A stretch of 42,308 nt of DNA from an uncultured Eubacterium sp. (GTDB lineage: Bacteria > Bacillota > Clostridia > Lachnospirales > Lachnospiraceae), in the NCBI GenBank assembly GCA_948579355.1, contig CAPAOV010000023.1, forward strand, positions 1 to 42,308, in the 5' to 3' direction. A model generated the notes under the pieces. It saw nothing but the letters and a program-made list of their open reading frames with translations. It made no database searches and had not been told where the DNA came from. Positions 16,389 through 26,322 of this stretch are shown one piece after another (the stretch's first letter is position 1; every line of letters begins with the position of its first letter). The position numbers and the translations under genes were made by a program.

Positions 16389-17417
16389 CTACGAAGTTTC
16401 CAGATAATTCTTCCGCAGCTGCCCGCAGGCAGCGTCGATATCGCTCCCCATCTCTCTGCGGACGGTAACGTTGATATGATTCTTTTCTAGTACGGATTTG
16501 AACCGCTCAATCTCCGCCTCTCCAGAGCGCCGGCAGTCACGTTCCTTTACTTCATTGAGAGGAATCAGATTCACATGGCAGTTCAGGCCCTTACACCGCC
16601 TGCTCAGCTCTTCCGCATGTTCTTTCCGGTCATTCACTCCCGCAATCATACTGTATTCGAACGTAATTCTGCGTCCCGTCTGCTCTACATATTCCCGGCA
16701 TACTTCAAAGATTTCCTCTATCGGATAGCGTCTTGCCACAGGCATCGTCTTTTGACGTATTTCATCATTTGGCGCATGCAGACTAATTGCTAAGGAAATC
16801 TGCAGATGTTCCCGCATTAAATCGCGAATCGCTTCTGTCAGACCGCAGGTAGATACCGTAATATTTCTCTGGCTGATACAAATTCCCTTTTCATCCGACA
16901 ACAGTCTCACAAATCGGACTACCGAAGCAAAATTATCTAACGGCTCGCCCATTCCCATGACAATTACATGAGAAACACGCTCTCCGGTATCTTTCTGTAT
17001 TTCGTATACCTGCGATAACATCTCGCCCGCCGTTAAGTTTCTTGTCAGACCGTTTAGCGTGGAGGCGCAAAATGTACACCCCATGCGGCACCCAACCTGC
17101 GAGGAGACACATACGCTGTTGCCATAGCGGTATTTCATCCACACGCTCTCAATGACATTCCCATCTGGCAGTAAAAACAAATACTTTATCGTATCTTTCT
17201 TTCGCGATATCTGTTTCTGAAGCACGGTCATCGCAGGCAAAACAAATTTGCTTTTTAACTGTTCCCGAAATTGATGGGACAGATTTGTCATCTCGTCAAA
17301 GCTGCCCGCCTGCTTCTGATGAACCCACTGGAACAGCTGCCTGCCACGAAATGCCTTTTCACCCATCGAGAGCGCAAGTTCTATCATTTCGTCTTCCTTT
17401 TGACTTCGTATATCCAT
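16389..17417 (-). CDS. rlmN: 23S rRNA (adenine2503-C2)-methyltransferase
   Basis: A radical SAM methyltransferase that methylates C2 of A2503 in 23S rRNA and A37 of some tRNAs. It has 342 residues, usual length. The iron-sulfur cluster cysteines are C110, C114 and C117 (CRMGCTFC); a GMGEPL motif and the C-terminal catalytic cysteine in DIDAACGQL follow. The ATG at 17417 has GAAAGG upstream and lies five bases after the rsmB stop. It is the last gene of the long operon from dapA. Its 3' end converges with the sensor kinase (37 bases between) with no strong terminator. In relatives stp usually follows; here the surface-protein/two-component module intervenes. Confidence 0.95.
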   Translation of the reverse strand: MDIRSQKEDEMIELALSMGEKAFRGRQLFQWVHQKQAGSFDEMTNLSHQFREQLKSKFVLPAMTVLQKQISRKKDTIKYLFLLPDGNVIESVWMKYRYGNSVCVSSQVGCRMGCTFCASTLNGLTRNLTAGEMLSQVYEIQKDTGERVSHVIVMGMGEPLDNFASVVRFVRLLSDEKGICISQRNITVSTCGLTEAIRDLMREHLQISLAISLHAPNDEIRQKTMPVARRYPIEEIFEVCREYVEQTGRRITFEYSMIAGVNDRKEHAEELSRRCKGLNCHVNLIPLNEVKERDCRRSGEAEIERFKSVLEKNHINVTVRREMGSDIDAACGQLRKNYLETS

Positions 17418-17422
17418 TGTCT

Positions 17423-18730
17423 TTATACCTTTCTAAAACGAGCCACAAAAAAACCATCGCTCTTATGTATCCCCGGTAACATCTGAATCATCCCCTGCGC
17501 AGTCATCTTGTTTTGCAATTCTTCCGGTAAAAACGAATCAAGAGATTCTCGCTGCAGGCCGCAATGTTCCTCCAGCCACATCACGTTCTCTTCATTTTCT
17601 TTTTCACATATCGTACAGGTACTATATAAAAATACGCCGCCTTTGCGGAGCATCGTCAGAGACGCCTGACAGATTTCACGCTGCAAAGGCACCAGTTTCT
17701 CCACTTTTTGCAGGGCATGGTATTTAATTTCCGGCTTTTTGCCGACGATTCCCATTCCCGAGCAAGGAACATCCGCCAACACAACATCGGCCCGTCCCTG
17801 CCACTCTCTGTCTGTCCTTGTGCCGTCCCACACCTTTCCCCGTGCATTTGTATACTGTAGCCGGCGCAGATTCTCACGCACACGCGACAACTTCTTTTCG
17901 CTTATATCACGATAGCTCAAAAGTCCCTGCCCTTTCATCCGGAGAAGTGCATGCATCGATTTGCCGCCCGGCGACGCACAGACGTCGACAACCGTATCTC
18001 CTGATTTGATATCCGCACATAAGACAGCTAGCATGGAACTCTCATCCTGAACAAAAAACCATCCCTCGTCATAACCGGGCAGGCTGCGTACATCATCACA
18101 ATGACGAATAAGAAAACTGTCTCCCATGTAATATCCCGAATCATATAGCAGATTGCGGCTCTGCAAATGTTCCTCATACTCCCTGACAGAAATTTTATTG
18201 CTGTCAATATGTATCGTCACCTCCGGCTGACGCTCCAGAAAAGCATTCGCCAGCTTCTTTGTCGTCTTTTTCCCGTACCTGTCCAGAAAATATTCATACA
18301 GATTCTTTGGCAGGGCCAGCTTTTCCCACGGACGCAGGCGTACTTCATCCCTTTGACGCAGCATGGTGCGAAGTACACCATTGACAAATCCCGCGTACCT
18401 CTCTCCTGCCACACTCTTTAACAATTCCACCGCCTCGTGGCAGGATACCGCTTCTGGAACCGTATCCATATACAAGATTTCATATAACGCCATACGAAGT
18501 ACCGTGCGGACAGAGGGCGCCAGACGCCGAACAGAAAGACTCGAAAAATGGCGGATATAGGCATCCGATTCCACCGCCCGCTCAATGGCGCCATACGAAA
18601 GCCGCTTCAAAAATCTCTTCTCCTGCACGGAAAGCGTTTTCATTTTATCGGTTATCCGATGAAAAATGACGTCGCTATGTTCCTGTTCTTCTAAAACTCC
18701 GTATACGATTTCATAAGCTCTCTTTCTCAT
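17423..18730 (-). CDS. rsmB: 16S rRNA (cytosine967-C5)-methyltransferase
   Basis: A SAM-dependent methyltransferase that modifies C967 of 16S rRNA. It has 435 residues: an N-terminal NusB-like RNA-binding domain (about 1-130), then the catalytic domain with SAM-binding DVCASPGGKS (249-258), DVPCSGMG with C323, and the nucleophile C372 in LYSTCTICEKEN. The ATG at 18730 overlaps the zinc-peptidase stop as TGATG and follows GGAGG; the longer frame reaching 18874 lies within the upstream gene. It is tightly packed between the zinc peptidase and rlmN. Confidence 0.95.
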   Translation of the reverse strand: MRKRAYEIVYGVLEEQEHSDVIFHRITDKMKTLSVQEKRFLKRLSYGAIERAVESDAYIRHFSSLSVRRLAPSVRTVLRMALYEILYMDTVPEAVSCHEAVELLKSVAGERYAGFVNGVLRTMLRQRDEVRLRPWEKLALPKNLYEYFLDRYGKKTTKKLANAFLERQPEVTIHIDSNKISVREYEEHLQSRNLLYDSGYYMGDSFLIRHCDDVRSLPGYDEGWFFVQDESSMLAVLCADIKSGDTVVDVCASPGGKSMHALLRMKGQGLLSYRDISEKKLSRVRENLRRLQYTNARGKVWDGTRTDREWQGRADVVLADVPCSGMGIVGKKPEIKYHALQKVEKLVPLQREICQASLTMLRKGGVFLYSTCTICEKENEENVMWLEEHCGLQRESLDSFLPEELQNKMTAQGMIQMLPGIHKSDGFFVARFRKV

Positions 18731-19455
18731 CAGTCCCTGCTGTTCCTCCCAAATAAAATAAGCAGACGAAGCAGCTGCAAAATAGCAGCGGCAGCCGACG
18801 CCACATAAGTCAGCGCAGCAGCTCGCAGTACCCGCTTCGCCCCGCGTTTTTCCGTACTGCCTAAGATCCCGCACTCTTCCAAAATAGCAAGCGCACGTCG
18901 GGAAGCGTTAATTTCCACCGGCAGCGTTACAACCTGAAACAGGACAGCGGCGCTGAAAAGTACGATTCCAATCGTCACAAGCGGCGGCATGCTAAAAAAT
19001 ATGCCAGCCAGAATGATAAACCACGAAGCTCCGGAACCAAAATTCGCCACCGGAACAAGAGCCGAACGAATGGAAAGAGGTACATATGAATTCGCATGTT
19101 GTATCACGTGACCGCACTCATGTGCTGCTACCGCAATCGCTGCCACTGAATTGCTTCCATAAACTGAATCAGACAATCCCACATCCTTTGTCTTTGGATT
19201 ATAGTGGTCTGTCAAGTTGCCGGAAACATGACTCACTGAGACATCGGTTATTCCGGCATAGGCCAAAATGCGCCGCGCTGTCTCTGCCCCTGTCAAACCG
19301 GAAGAGCTCCTGACCCGGTTATACTTTGAAAAGGAACTGTGAACCATCGCGGAAGCTGCCATCGACAAAACAACACCGATTACAATTAAAATGTAAGTAG
19401 GATCCCACATCCAGTACATCCCTCGTCCCAATCCGTAAAAACGCATTAAATACAT
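18730..19455 (-). CDS. membrane zinc metallopeptidase (YugP-like)
   Basis: A 241-residue integral-membrane neutral zinc metallopeptidase (PF04298-type). An N-terminal membrane segment (about 19-36) is followed by a cytoplasmic or surface loop and the catalytic motif HECGH (112-116). Two or three further membrane segments follow (about 131-175), and another at the C-terminus. Its physiological substrate is unknown. The ATG at 19455 overlaps the last 10 bases of fmt and has AAGGAG upstream; its stop overlaps the rsmB start. The fmt, yugP-like, rsmB, rlmN order is widespread in clostridia. Confidence 0.9.
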   Translation of the reverse strand: MYLMRFYGLGRGMYWMWDPTYILIVIGVVLSMAASAMVHSSFSKYNRVRSSSGLTGAETARRILAYAGITDVSVSHVSGNLTDHYNPKTKDVGLSDSVYGSNSVAAIAVAAHECGHVIQHANSYVPLSIRSALVPVANFGSGASWFIILAGIFFSMPPLVTIGIVLFSAAVLFQVVTLPVEINASRRALAILEECGILGSTEKRGAKRVLRAAALTYVASAAAAILQLLRLLILFGRNSRD

Positions 19456-20381
19456 AGCATATCTCCTTTTTTTATTGTTACACCGCGCAGAAAACTGCCG
19501 GCATCCATCCGCTTTTTCCCCTCTGACTGCACCTCAAGAATACGGAGACAATACTTGCCTGTCTGTACAGTAAAACTATCTTTATCCACATCTACAACCG
19601 TTCCCGGAGCCTCTCCAGTATCCTCATTCACAACTTCCGCCCGCCAGATTTTCAACGTCTTTCCATGAAGTTTTGTATACGCGCTTGGCCATGAATTAAG
19701 TCCTCGAATATAGCGTTCCAATTTTACCGCTTCTTCATTCATATCCAGACATCCCAAATCCTTTGTGAGCATTTTCGCATAACAGCTCTCCTCATCTTTC
19801 TGTGATATTGGCTGCAAATTTCCTTCTTCTGCCAGACGCAATGTCTCCAACAGCAAATCACCGGATATTTCTGCCAGTCTGTCATGAAGGCTCTCCCCTG
19901 TCTCCTGCGGACTTATCTCTATCTCCTTTTTCAGGAGAATGTCTCCGGTATCCAGTCCGACATCCATCTGCATCGTCGTGATACCAGTCGTCTTATCTCC
20001 CTCCAGAATGGCCCACTGTATCGGAGCGGCGCCACGCCACCGCGGCAGAAGAGAAGCGTGTACGTTAATACAGCCATACGGAGGAAACTCCAGAATTTCT
20101 TTGGACAACAATTGTCCGAAAGCAACTACTACGATTACGTCGCACGGAATTTTCTTTAACTCGGCTACCATGTCTGCCTCTTTAATACGTTTGGGTGTAT
20201 ATACCGGAATCTGGTTCGCTACTGCCACCTCTTTCACCGGAGTAAACACCAGTTTCCCGCTTCTCCCTCTCGCTTTATCCGGCTGCGTAACTACTGCCGT
20301 AACCGTATGAGCCGGAGACGCAATTAACGCTTGCAACACCGGAACAGAAAAGTCCGGTGTTCCCATAAAAATCACATTCAT
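19446..20381 (-). CDS. fmt: methionyl-tRNA formyltransferase
   Basis: Formylates Met-tRNA(fMet) with 10-formyl-tetrahydrofolate for translation initiation. It has 311 residues. The N-terminal formyltransferase domain has catalytic N106, H108 and D144 around NVHASLLPRWRG and MDVGLDTGD; the C-terminal OB-like domain begins near residue 205. The start overlaps the def stop (ATGA, four bases), so addition and removal of the formyl group are made from coupled genes. It is part of the operon starting at dapA. Confidence 0.96.
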   Translation of the reverse strand: MNVIFMGTPDFSVPVLQALIASPAHTVTAVVTQPDKARGRSGKLVFTPVKEVAVANQIPVYTPKRIKEADMVAELKKIPCDVIVVVAFGQLLSKEILEFPPYGCINVHASLLPRWRGAAPIQWAILEGDKTTGITTMQMDVGLDTGDILLKKEIEISPQETGESLHDRLAEISGDLLLETLRLAEEGNLQPISQKDEESCYAKMLTKDLGCLDMNEEAVKLERYIRGLNSWPSAYTKLHGKTLKIWRAEVVNEDTGEAPGTVVDVDKDSFTVQTGKYCLRILEVQSEGKKRMDAGSFLRGVTIKKGDMLCI

Positions 20382-20869
20382 TCGTCATCATCTCCCTGCA
20401 GTTCTTCTACATCATACAGACGTCCCTCTACCTTATCCACGTAAAGCTGCCCGTCCAAATGCTCAATTTCATGCACAAGAGCTCTTGCCAGCAATTCTTC
20501 GCCCTCTATTTCATAAGGATTAAAATCCTTATCCCACGCTTTTACACGAACCCTATATGGACGTGTTACTTTTCCTGATTTGTTTGGTACACTCAAACAT
20601 CCCTCATACCCTGTCTGTTCTCCCTCGGTCTCCAATATTTCAGGATTCACAAGAACAATTGGATTGCTCCCATCTTCCGTCACATCAATGACAGCAATGC
20701 GTTTCAATATACCAACTTGAGAAGCTGCTAACCCCACTCCGTCTGCTTCATACATCGTTTCCAACAAATCTTCCACCAGCTCTTTATTCTTGTCCGTCAT
20801 CTCCTTAACTAGTTTACACTTTTTTGTGAGGATTTCATCCCCAATTGTACGAATATTCCGTAATGCCAT
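20378..20869 (-). CDS. def: peptide deformylase
   Basis: Removes the N-formyl group from nascent proteins, using a bound metal. It has 163 residues. The three motifs are intact: GVGLAASQ (44-51), EGCLS with metal-binding Cys (89-93), and HEIEHLDG (133-140) supplying two histidines and the catalytic Glu. The C-terminus is acidic (GDDDE). The ATG at 20869 has GGGAGG upstream, 21 bases after the priA stop. Confidence 0.96.
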   Translation of the reverse strand: MALRNIRTIGDEILTKKCKLVKEMTDKNKELVEDLLETMYEADGVGLAASQVGILKRIAVIDVTEDGSNPIVLVNPEILETEGEQTGYEGCLSVPNKSGKVTRPYRVRVKAWDKDFNPYEIEGEELLARALVHEIEHLDGQLYVDKVEGRLYDVEELQGDDDE

Positions 20870-20890
20870 AGTGACCTCCCTTTTTTGTAT

Positions 20891-23134
20891 CTAATAACTA
20901 TTTATTGTATCTCTGTCATATTGAATATGACAAGTTTTCCCCCACTCAGGATGCCTACCAAATTCTTCTACTTGCTCAAGGAGTTTATCCATAACGTCTT
21001 CCTCTTTTGCTTTTATATAGAGAATATAGCGGTAGCAATCTTTTGCCCGGCTGAGTCCCGCCTCGGCCGGCCCAATCAAGCTGTATTCCTTTTGGCAGTT
21101 GATTTTAAAACTTTTTACCAGCGCTTCCATACACGTTTTCGCCATACATTTATCCTCGGATAATACTAATACGGATGCCATCTGTATATAAGGCGGATAT
21201 TGTGCCATACGACGATACGCCAGCTCATTTTCATAAAAGAAAGCAGCGTCCTGACGCCTGACTGCCTCCACACAGTACTGGTCGGGATTATAAGTCTGTA
21301 TCACCATCTCTCCGCTCTTACCAGCCCTGCCGGCCCTGCCACTGGCCTGCATCAATAAGTCAAACGTCTTTTCCATACTTCGGTAATCACTGGAAAACAT
21401 ACTCATATCTGCCGCCAACGCAGACATCAAAGTAACATTTGGGAAATCATGTCCCTTGACTATCATCTGCGTTCCCAGAAGAATGTCTGCCTTTCCCTGA
21501 CGAAATGGTTCAAGTATATTTTCATGCCCATGTTTTCCTGTTGTTGTATCAGCATCCATGCGAAGTATGCGGGCAGTAGGAAATCTCTTCTGAAGCATCT
21601 CCTCAACCTTTTGCGTTCCCAAACCAAAAGCAGCAACATAAGGTGAGCCGCATTCCGGACATACAGCAGGCATTGCCGCCGTGTGACCGCAATAGTGACA
21701 CATCAAAGTGTCTATCCGGCCTCCACGATTTTTGTGAGCCGTCATGGAAACTTCACAATGAGAACATTGTAACACATAACCACAGCTTCGACAAGAAACA
21801 AAGCCTGCATATCCCCGGCGGTTAATAAACAGCATACATTGTTCCTGCCGTCTTAGGCGGTCTTCTATCTTTTCCTGCAGCAACCGACTGAATATGGAAC
21901 GGTTTCCCGCTTTCAGTTCATTTCTCAAATCCACAATATGCACTTTGGGTAATTGTGCCCCCGCTGCACGCTTTGTCAGCGGTAACATGACATATTCCCC
22001 TTTTTTTGCCGCATAATATGTTTCCACGGAGGGCGTCGCCGAACCCAAGACAACGCTTGCTCCCGACAGACGTGCCAGCTCAAGGGCCACCTCTCTTGCA
22101 TGATATTTGGGTGGTTTTTCGCTTTTATAACTCCCCTCATGCTCCTCATCCATTATAATCAGCCCCAAATCGGTAAAGGGAACGAACAGCGCCGACCGCG
22201 GGCCAATAATAATATCAATTTCCCCTCGCCTTGCACGCTCATACTGGTCATAGCGTTCCCCTTCTGATAAGCGGGAATGCAGGAGGGAAACCCGTTCGCC
22301 AAAACGTTCGCCAAGTCTGTGAACCGTTTGTAATGTCAGTGCAATTTCCGGAATCAGAACAATCACCTGCTTGCCCTTTTGCAATACTTCCTCTATCATT
22401 TTCATATATACTTCCGTCTTACCGCTGCCAGTAACACCATACAGCAGATAAGTATGCACCCGCCCCGCTTGAAATTCTGTGCAAAACTTTTCCATCACCT
22501 GTTTCTGCTCATCATTCAATTCCTTTTGCATCTGCCTGTCTTTTATCAAATCATACGGGTTCCGATATTTCTTTTGTTTAGAAACAGACAAAATCCCTGC
22601 TTTTACCATCCCGTCTATGACTGGTTTCGTAATTCCATATTTTTTCGATGCCAGCGCTGTCGTCATCTGTCCATTTTCCTCAAACATTCCCTGAAGCAGG
22701 CGCGCTTTCGCCTTATAGTGCTTCAAGCGGCATCGCTCCAGTTCTTTTTTAGCCTCATCAGCGGATACAACAAAATTAAGCCAGTGCTCTTCCACTGACT
22801 TAATTTGTCTCTTCACCGGCAATACCGTCTTTAATGCTTCATTCATCGTCGTCCCATATCGGTTTCGTATCCACGCAGCCAATTTTAACATCCTGCCCTC
22901 TACCGGAACGTCCTTCTCTTCTAACGACAACAATGCTTTTATCTTCTCTGGCGGCCACTTTGCCTCTCCGCTGATGCCGACAACAAATCCCATTATCTGA
23001 CGATTCCCCCTGCCAAAGGGAATCTTTACCCGGCTTCCAATACTTACCTGTTGTAGTAACTCTTCCGGTATCCGATACTGAAATGTGCGGTCCAGCGCCT
23101 CGACGGAAATATCTACAATCACATCGGCAAACAC
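20891..23134 (-). CDS. priA: primosomal protein N', replication restart helicase
   Basis: A 3'-5' DNA helicase that reloads the replisome at stalled forks. It has 747 residues: N-terminal DNA-binding domain (about 1-110), Walker A GVTGSGKT (233-240), Walker B DEEH (329-332), a cysteine-rich zinc module with CRSCG, CSHC, CHYCG and CPECG pairs, then the second helicase domain with QASGRAGRAG. The start is the GTG at 23132-23134, with GAGGGG overlapping the end of murF, four bases upstream of the gene. It is co-transcribed with the dap/mur genes ahead of it. Confidence 0.95.
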   Translation of the reverse strand: MFADVIVDISVEALDRTFQYRIPEELLQQVSIGSRVKIPFGRGNRQIMGFVVGISGEAKWPPEKIKALLSLEEKDVPVEGRMLKLAAWIRNRYGTTMNEALKTVLPVKRQIKSVEEHWLNFVVSADEAKKELERCRLKHYKAKARLLQGMFEENGQMTTALASKKYGITKPVIDGMVKAGILSVSKQKKYRNPYDLIKDRQMQKELNDEQKQVMEKFCTEFQAGRVHTYLLYGVTGSGKTEVYMKMIEEVLQKGKQVIVLIPEIALTLQTVHRLGERFGERVSLLHSRLSEGERYDQYERARRGEIDIIIGPRSALFVPFTDLGLIIMDEEHEGSYKSEKPPKYHAREVALELARLSGASVVLGSATPSVETYYAAKKGEYVMLPLTKRAAGAQLPKVHIVDLRNELKAGNRSIFSRLLQEKIEDRLRRQEQCMLFINRRGYAGFVSCRSCGYVLQCSHCEVSMTAHKNRGGRIDTLMCHYCGHTAAMPAVCPECGSPYVAAFGLGTQKVEEMLQKRFPTARILRMDADTTTGKHGHENILEPFRQGKADILLGTQMIVKGHDFPNVTLMSALAADMSMFSSDYRSMEKTFDLLMQASGRAGRAGKSGEMVIQTYNPDQYCVEAVRRQDAAFFYENELAYRRMAQYPPYIQMASVLVLSEDKCMAKTCMEALVKSFKINCQKEYSLIGPAEAGLSRAKDCYRYILYIKAKEEDVMDKLLEQVEEFGRHPEWGKTCHIQYDRDTINSY

Positions 23135-23138
23135 TCTG

Positions 23139-24542
23139 TCACCCCTCTATCAGTTGCTTCACCACTTCATCCATATGCATCCCGCGCGAACCTTTTACAA
23201 GTATCCAATCTCCGGGCTCTTTTTGACTTCTAACTGCATTTGCTGCCTGCTCATTATTCTCACAGGAAACAACTGGTATGTCACTGTGAGCAGAGACATA
23301 ATTAGCAATTGCCTGCGTTTCCTGCCCAACAACATATAATAGCGATAATTTTCTTCCCTTTTCAGCCTCTTTTACAATAAAGCGTCCGATTCCCTCATGC
23401 AACTCCCAAGACTGTTCCCCCAGCTCCAATACGTCTCCTAAAATAGCCAGCCGCCTGCCGTCGTCCGGATAGTCAAACAGCGCGCGCAGATTACCGACAA
23501 TCGAATCGGGACTGGCGTTATAAGTGTCGTCAATGATATGCACGCCGTTCCACTCATGGATGACTCCGCGCATTTGAATTGGGCGATATTCCTTTAACGC
23601 CTCTGCTGCCTGCTCCGGCGACACCTCATAGCGAAGAGCCAACGCCAGCGCAACAACCGCATTATTCACATTGTGCGTACCCATGACAGACAATTCTACC
23701 GGGAATTGCCCCTGCGGATAATGAAATAAAAATTGCTGTCCGTCCTGCTGCGGCCGAACCTCATCTGCGTAATAAACACATCCCTCTTCCATTCCGTAAT
23801 ATATGGTTTTGCAGTTCCCCTGACATCTGTCATAGGGAATATTTTCTTCCGACATCTCTTTCAAATCACCGTTACCGCACACATATAAAACACCGTTTTC
23901 CGGAAAGTAAGTAATAATCTTACCTTTTTCCGCGCATATATTTTCTCTGGAGCCAAGATTTCCAATATGCGACACTCCAATATTTGTCATAACCGCACAA
24001 TCCGGTCTGGCAATTGCCGCCAACCGCTCCATCTCTTCCGGCATGCTGATTCCCATTTCGAAGACAGCTATCTCCGTGTCCTCTTCCAATTGAAACATCA
24101 TAAGCGGTACACCAATCTGACTGTTCAGATTTCGAAATGTTTTCAATGTTTTATACTTTTTCTCCAGTACGGCGGCAATCATTTCTTTCGTCGTCGTCTT
24201 ACCGACGCTTCCGGTAACGCCAATGACAGGAATGCTAAATAAAGAACGATACCATGCAGCAAAATCCTGCAGGGCACAAAGCGTATCTTCCACGTAAATG
24301 CACGCCCCATCCGCACAAATCACATCCGTACGGGAAGAAAACACGCAGGAAGCTCCCTGCGCCAGAACTTCGGGAATGAATCGGTGGGCATCTACACGCT
24401 CACCAATAATAGGAACAAACAGCACCCCCGGATTAACTTCACGAGAATCTGTCACCACCCCTGTTATCTCCTGTTTTTCGTCTCCCCATGCGAGAGTTCC
24501 CGATACTGCTTTTACGATATCTCTAATCTGAATTGCTTTCAT
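23139..24542 (-). CDS. murF: UDP-MurNAc-tripeptide--D-Ala-D-Ala ligase
   Basis: ATP-dependent ligase that adds D-Ala-D-Ala to UDP-MurNAc-tripeptide, the last cytoplasmic step of the peptidoglycan precursor. It has 467 residues: N-terminal UDP-substrate domain (TDSREVNPG), central ATPase with GVTGSVGKTTTKE (108-120), NLNSQIGVP, EMGISMPEEM and TNIGVSHIGN, and the C-terminal ligand domain (DDTYNASPDS). It starts 11 bases after dapB with GAGGGAG upstream. Being downstream of the lysine riboswitch and dap genes, its output is tied to diaminopimelate or lysine supply. Confidence 0.95.
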   Translation of the reverse strand: MKAIQIRDIVKAVSGTLAWGDEKQEITGVVTDSREVNPGVLFVPIIGERVDAHRFIPEVLAQGASCVFSSRTDVICADGACIYVEDTLCALQDFAAWYRSLFSIPVIGVTGSVGKTTTKEMIAAVLEKKYKTLKTFRNLNSQIGVPLMMFQLEEDTEIAVFEMGISMPEEMERLAAIARPDCAVMTNIGVSHIGNLGSRENICAEKGKIITYFPENGVLYVCGNGDLKEMSEENIPYDRCQGNCKTIYYGMEEGCVYYADEVRPQQDGQQFLFHYPQGQFPVELSVMGTHNVNNAVVALALALRYEVSPEQAAEALKEYRPIQMRGVIHEWNGVHIIDDTYNASPDSIVGNLRALFDYPDDGRRLAILGDVLELGEQSWELHEGIGRFIVKEAEKGRKLSLLYVVGQETQAIANYVSAHSDIPVVSCENNEQAANAVRSQKEPGDWILVKGSRGMHMDEVVKQLIEG

Positions 24543-24553
24543 GCATTCTCCCT

Positions 24554-25315
24554 CTAATTCGCCGCAATCACATCTGCCATGTCATAACGCCCGCTTTCTT
24601 TTCCTTTCAAAAACTTAGCGGCAGCAACAGCTCCTTTTCCAAAGACGGCCTTACTATACGCCGTATGAGAAAAAGTAATTACTTCGTCCGTGCCGGCAAA
24701 AATAACGTCATGTTCCCCGACAATGGTTCCTCCGCGCACAGCAGAGAGCCCCAGTTCCTTCTTATCTCTCTTCTGACGCCTTTGAGAACGGTCATAAATA
24801 TATTCATATTGATTTCCCATCGCCTCGTTAATCGAATCTGCCAATGCTAATGCCGTGCCCGACGGCGCATCCAATTTTTGATTATGATGCTTTTCTATGA
24901 TTTCCACATCAAAACCCTCGCCGGCAAATACTTTCGCCGCATCCTGCAATAATTTTAACAGCGTATTAATGCCGAGTGACATATTGGCGGATTTTAAAAT
25001 CGCCGTCTCAGTTGTCGCAGCCTCAATCTCCGCCAACTGTTCGTCACTGTATCCGGTTGTGCAAAGCACTGCCGGAACTTTATGCTGCTTGCTATAAGTG
25101 AGAATTTCTGTCAAAATTTTTGGTGTAGAAAAATCAATAATAGCATCCGCCTCTACATTACAGTCTGAAATGGATGAAAATACCGGAAAATCAGTCTGGC
25201 CGTTATCTGCCATATCGATTCCTGCTACAATTTCCGCTTCCGAATCATCCTTGACAATACCGGTAATCATCCTGCCCATTGCACCGTTACATCCACACAT
25301 AATTATTCGTGTCAT
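24554..25315 (-). CDS. dapB: 4-hydroxy-tetrahydrodipicolinate reductase
   Basis: Reduces the product of DapA using NAD(P)H, the second committed step to diaminopimelate and lysine. It has 253 residues. The Rossmann motif GCNGAMGR (8-15) is at the N-terminus, DFSTP follows, and the catalytic/binding motif EKHHNQKLDAPSGTA (141-155) contains H143/H144 and K147. GGAGGAGAG precedes the ATG at 25315. It lies 45 bases after dapA and 11 bases before murF in the riboswitch-controlled operon. Confidence 0.96.
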   Translation of the reverse strand: MTRIIMCGCNGAMGRMITGIVKDDSEAEIVAGIDMADNGQTDFPVFSSISDCNVEADAIIDFSTPKILTEILTYSKQHKVPAVLCTTGYSDEQLAEIEAATTETAILKSANMSLGINTLLKLLQDAAKVFAGEGFDVEIIEKHHNQKLDAPSGTALALADSINEAMGNQYEYIYDRSQRRQKRDKKELGLSAVRGGTIVGEHDVIFAGTDEVITFSHTAYSKAVFGKGAVAAAKFLKGKESGRYDMADVIAAN

Positions 25316-25360
25316 CTCTCTCCTCCTACTCGTGATTGTCCTCTTCCCATATTACTTTTA

Positions 25361-26251
25361 TCAATCTATGCGGATACCCGCCTTTTTCATTTCCTCCAGC
25401 AGACGCTCTGCATTCGCATTTTCCATTTCTGTCAATGGCAGACGCAGACTCCCCACTTCCATACCCATAAAATTCATGGCACGCTTTACCGGAATCGGAT
25501 TTACTTCGGAAAACAGCGCCTGAATAAGCGGAATATATGACAACTGCAACTCACAGCTCTTTGCCGCATCTCCCTGCAGATAGCTTGCCGCAATGTCGTG
25601 TGTCTCTTTTGGCAGGATATTCGATAATACAGAGATAACACCTTTTCCTCCAAGAGACATTACCGCCGTAATCTGGTCGTCATTTCCGGAATACAAATCT
25701 ACTTTTCCTTTTGACAGGCTCATTACTTCCGCCACTTCAGAAATATCTCCGGTTGCATCTTTGACCCCGGCGATATTCGGCACTTCGGTACATAAATCTA
25801 CTACTGTCTGCGGAGTCATACGAGTACCTGTACGGCCGGGAATATTGTACAAAATAATCGGAATGGATACCGCGCCCGCAATCGCTTTAAAATGCGCTTT
25901 TAATCCGTTCTGCGTCGCCTTGTTGTAATACGGCGTTACTACCAACAGACCGTCTGCACCGCATTTTTCCGCTTCCTTAGAAAGATAAATTGCCGAAGCC
26001 GTGCAGTTAGAGCCGGTTCCTGCAATAACCGGAATCCGTCCGGCAACTACTTCACACGTATAGCGAATGCATTCCAAATGCTCCTCTTCTGACAAAGTAG
26101 ACGCCTCGCCTGTTGTTCCGCAGATAATAATTGCGTCTGTGGCATTTGCTATCTGAAACTCCAAAAGTTCTTTTAACTTCGCATAGTTTACACTTCCGTC
26201 TTCTTTCATTGGTGTAATCAACGCCACACCTGCTCCTTCAAATATCGCCAT
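25361..26251 (-). CDS. dapA: 4-hydroxy-tetrahydrodipicolinate synthase
   Basis: Condenses pyruvate and aspartate semialdehyde at the branch point to diaminopimelate and lysine. It has 296 residues, a TIM barrel. GTTGE (45-49), the YY pair at 108-109, Y135 with R140 in YNIPGRTG, and Schiff-base K164 in AGVKDATGD are all present. It is the first gene after the lysine riboswitch (26323-26486) and its terminator (26275-26307), so expression should fall when lysine is plentiful. AAAGGATG upstream of the ATG serves as binding site. Confidence 0.97.
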   Translation of the reverse strand: MAIFEGAGVALITPMKEDGSVNYAKLKELLEFQIANATDAIIICGTTGEASTLSEEEHLECIRYTCEVVAGRIPVIAGTGSNCTASAIYLSKEAEKCGADGLLVVTPYYNKATQNGLKAHFKAIAGAVSIPIILYNIPGRTGTRMTPQTVVDLCTEVPNIAGVKDATGDISEVAEVMSLSKGKVDLYSGNDDQITAVMSLGGKGVISVLSNILPKETHDIAASYLQGDAAKSCELQLSYIPLIQALFSEVNPIPVKRAMNFMGMEVGSLRLPLTEMENANAERLLEEMKKAGIRID

Positions 26252-26274
26252 TTCCCTTTCATCCTTTCTTCAAT

Positions 26275-26307
26275 AAAAAATAGGAGTTAACCTTGTGCTA
26301 ACTCCTA
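26275..26307 (-). terminator. riboswitch expression-platform terminator
   Basis: Perfect nine-base arms TAGGAGTTA and TAACTCCTA (26281-26289 and 26299-26307) with a nine-base loop. On the minus strand a TTTTTTATT run follows. It stands between the lysine aptamer and dapA and would stop transcription in the ligand-bound state. Confidence 0.85.
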
Positions 26308-26322
26308 ATATTTCATAATCAT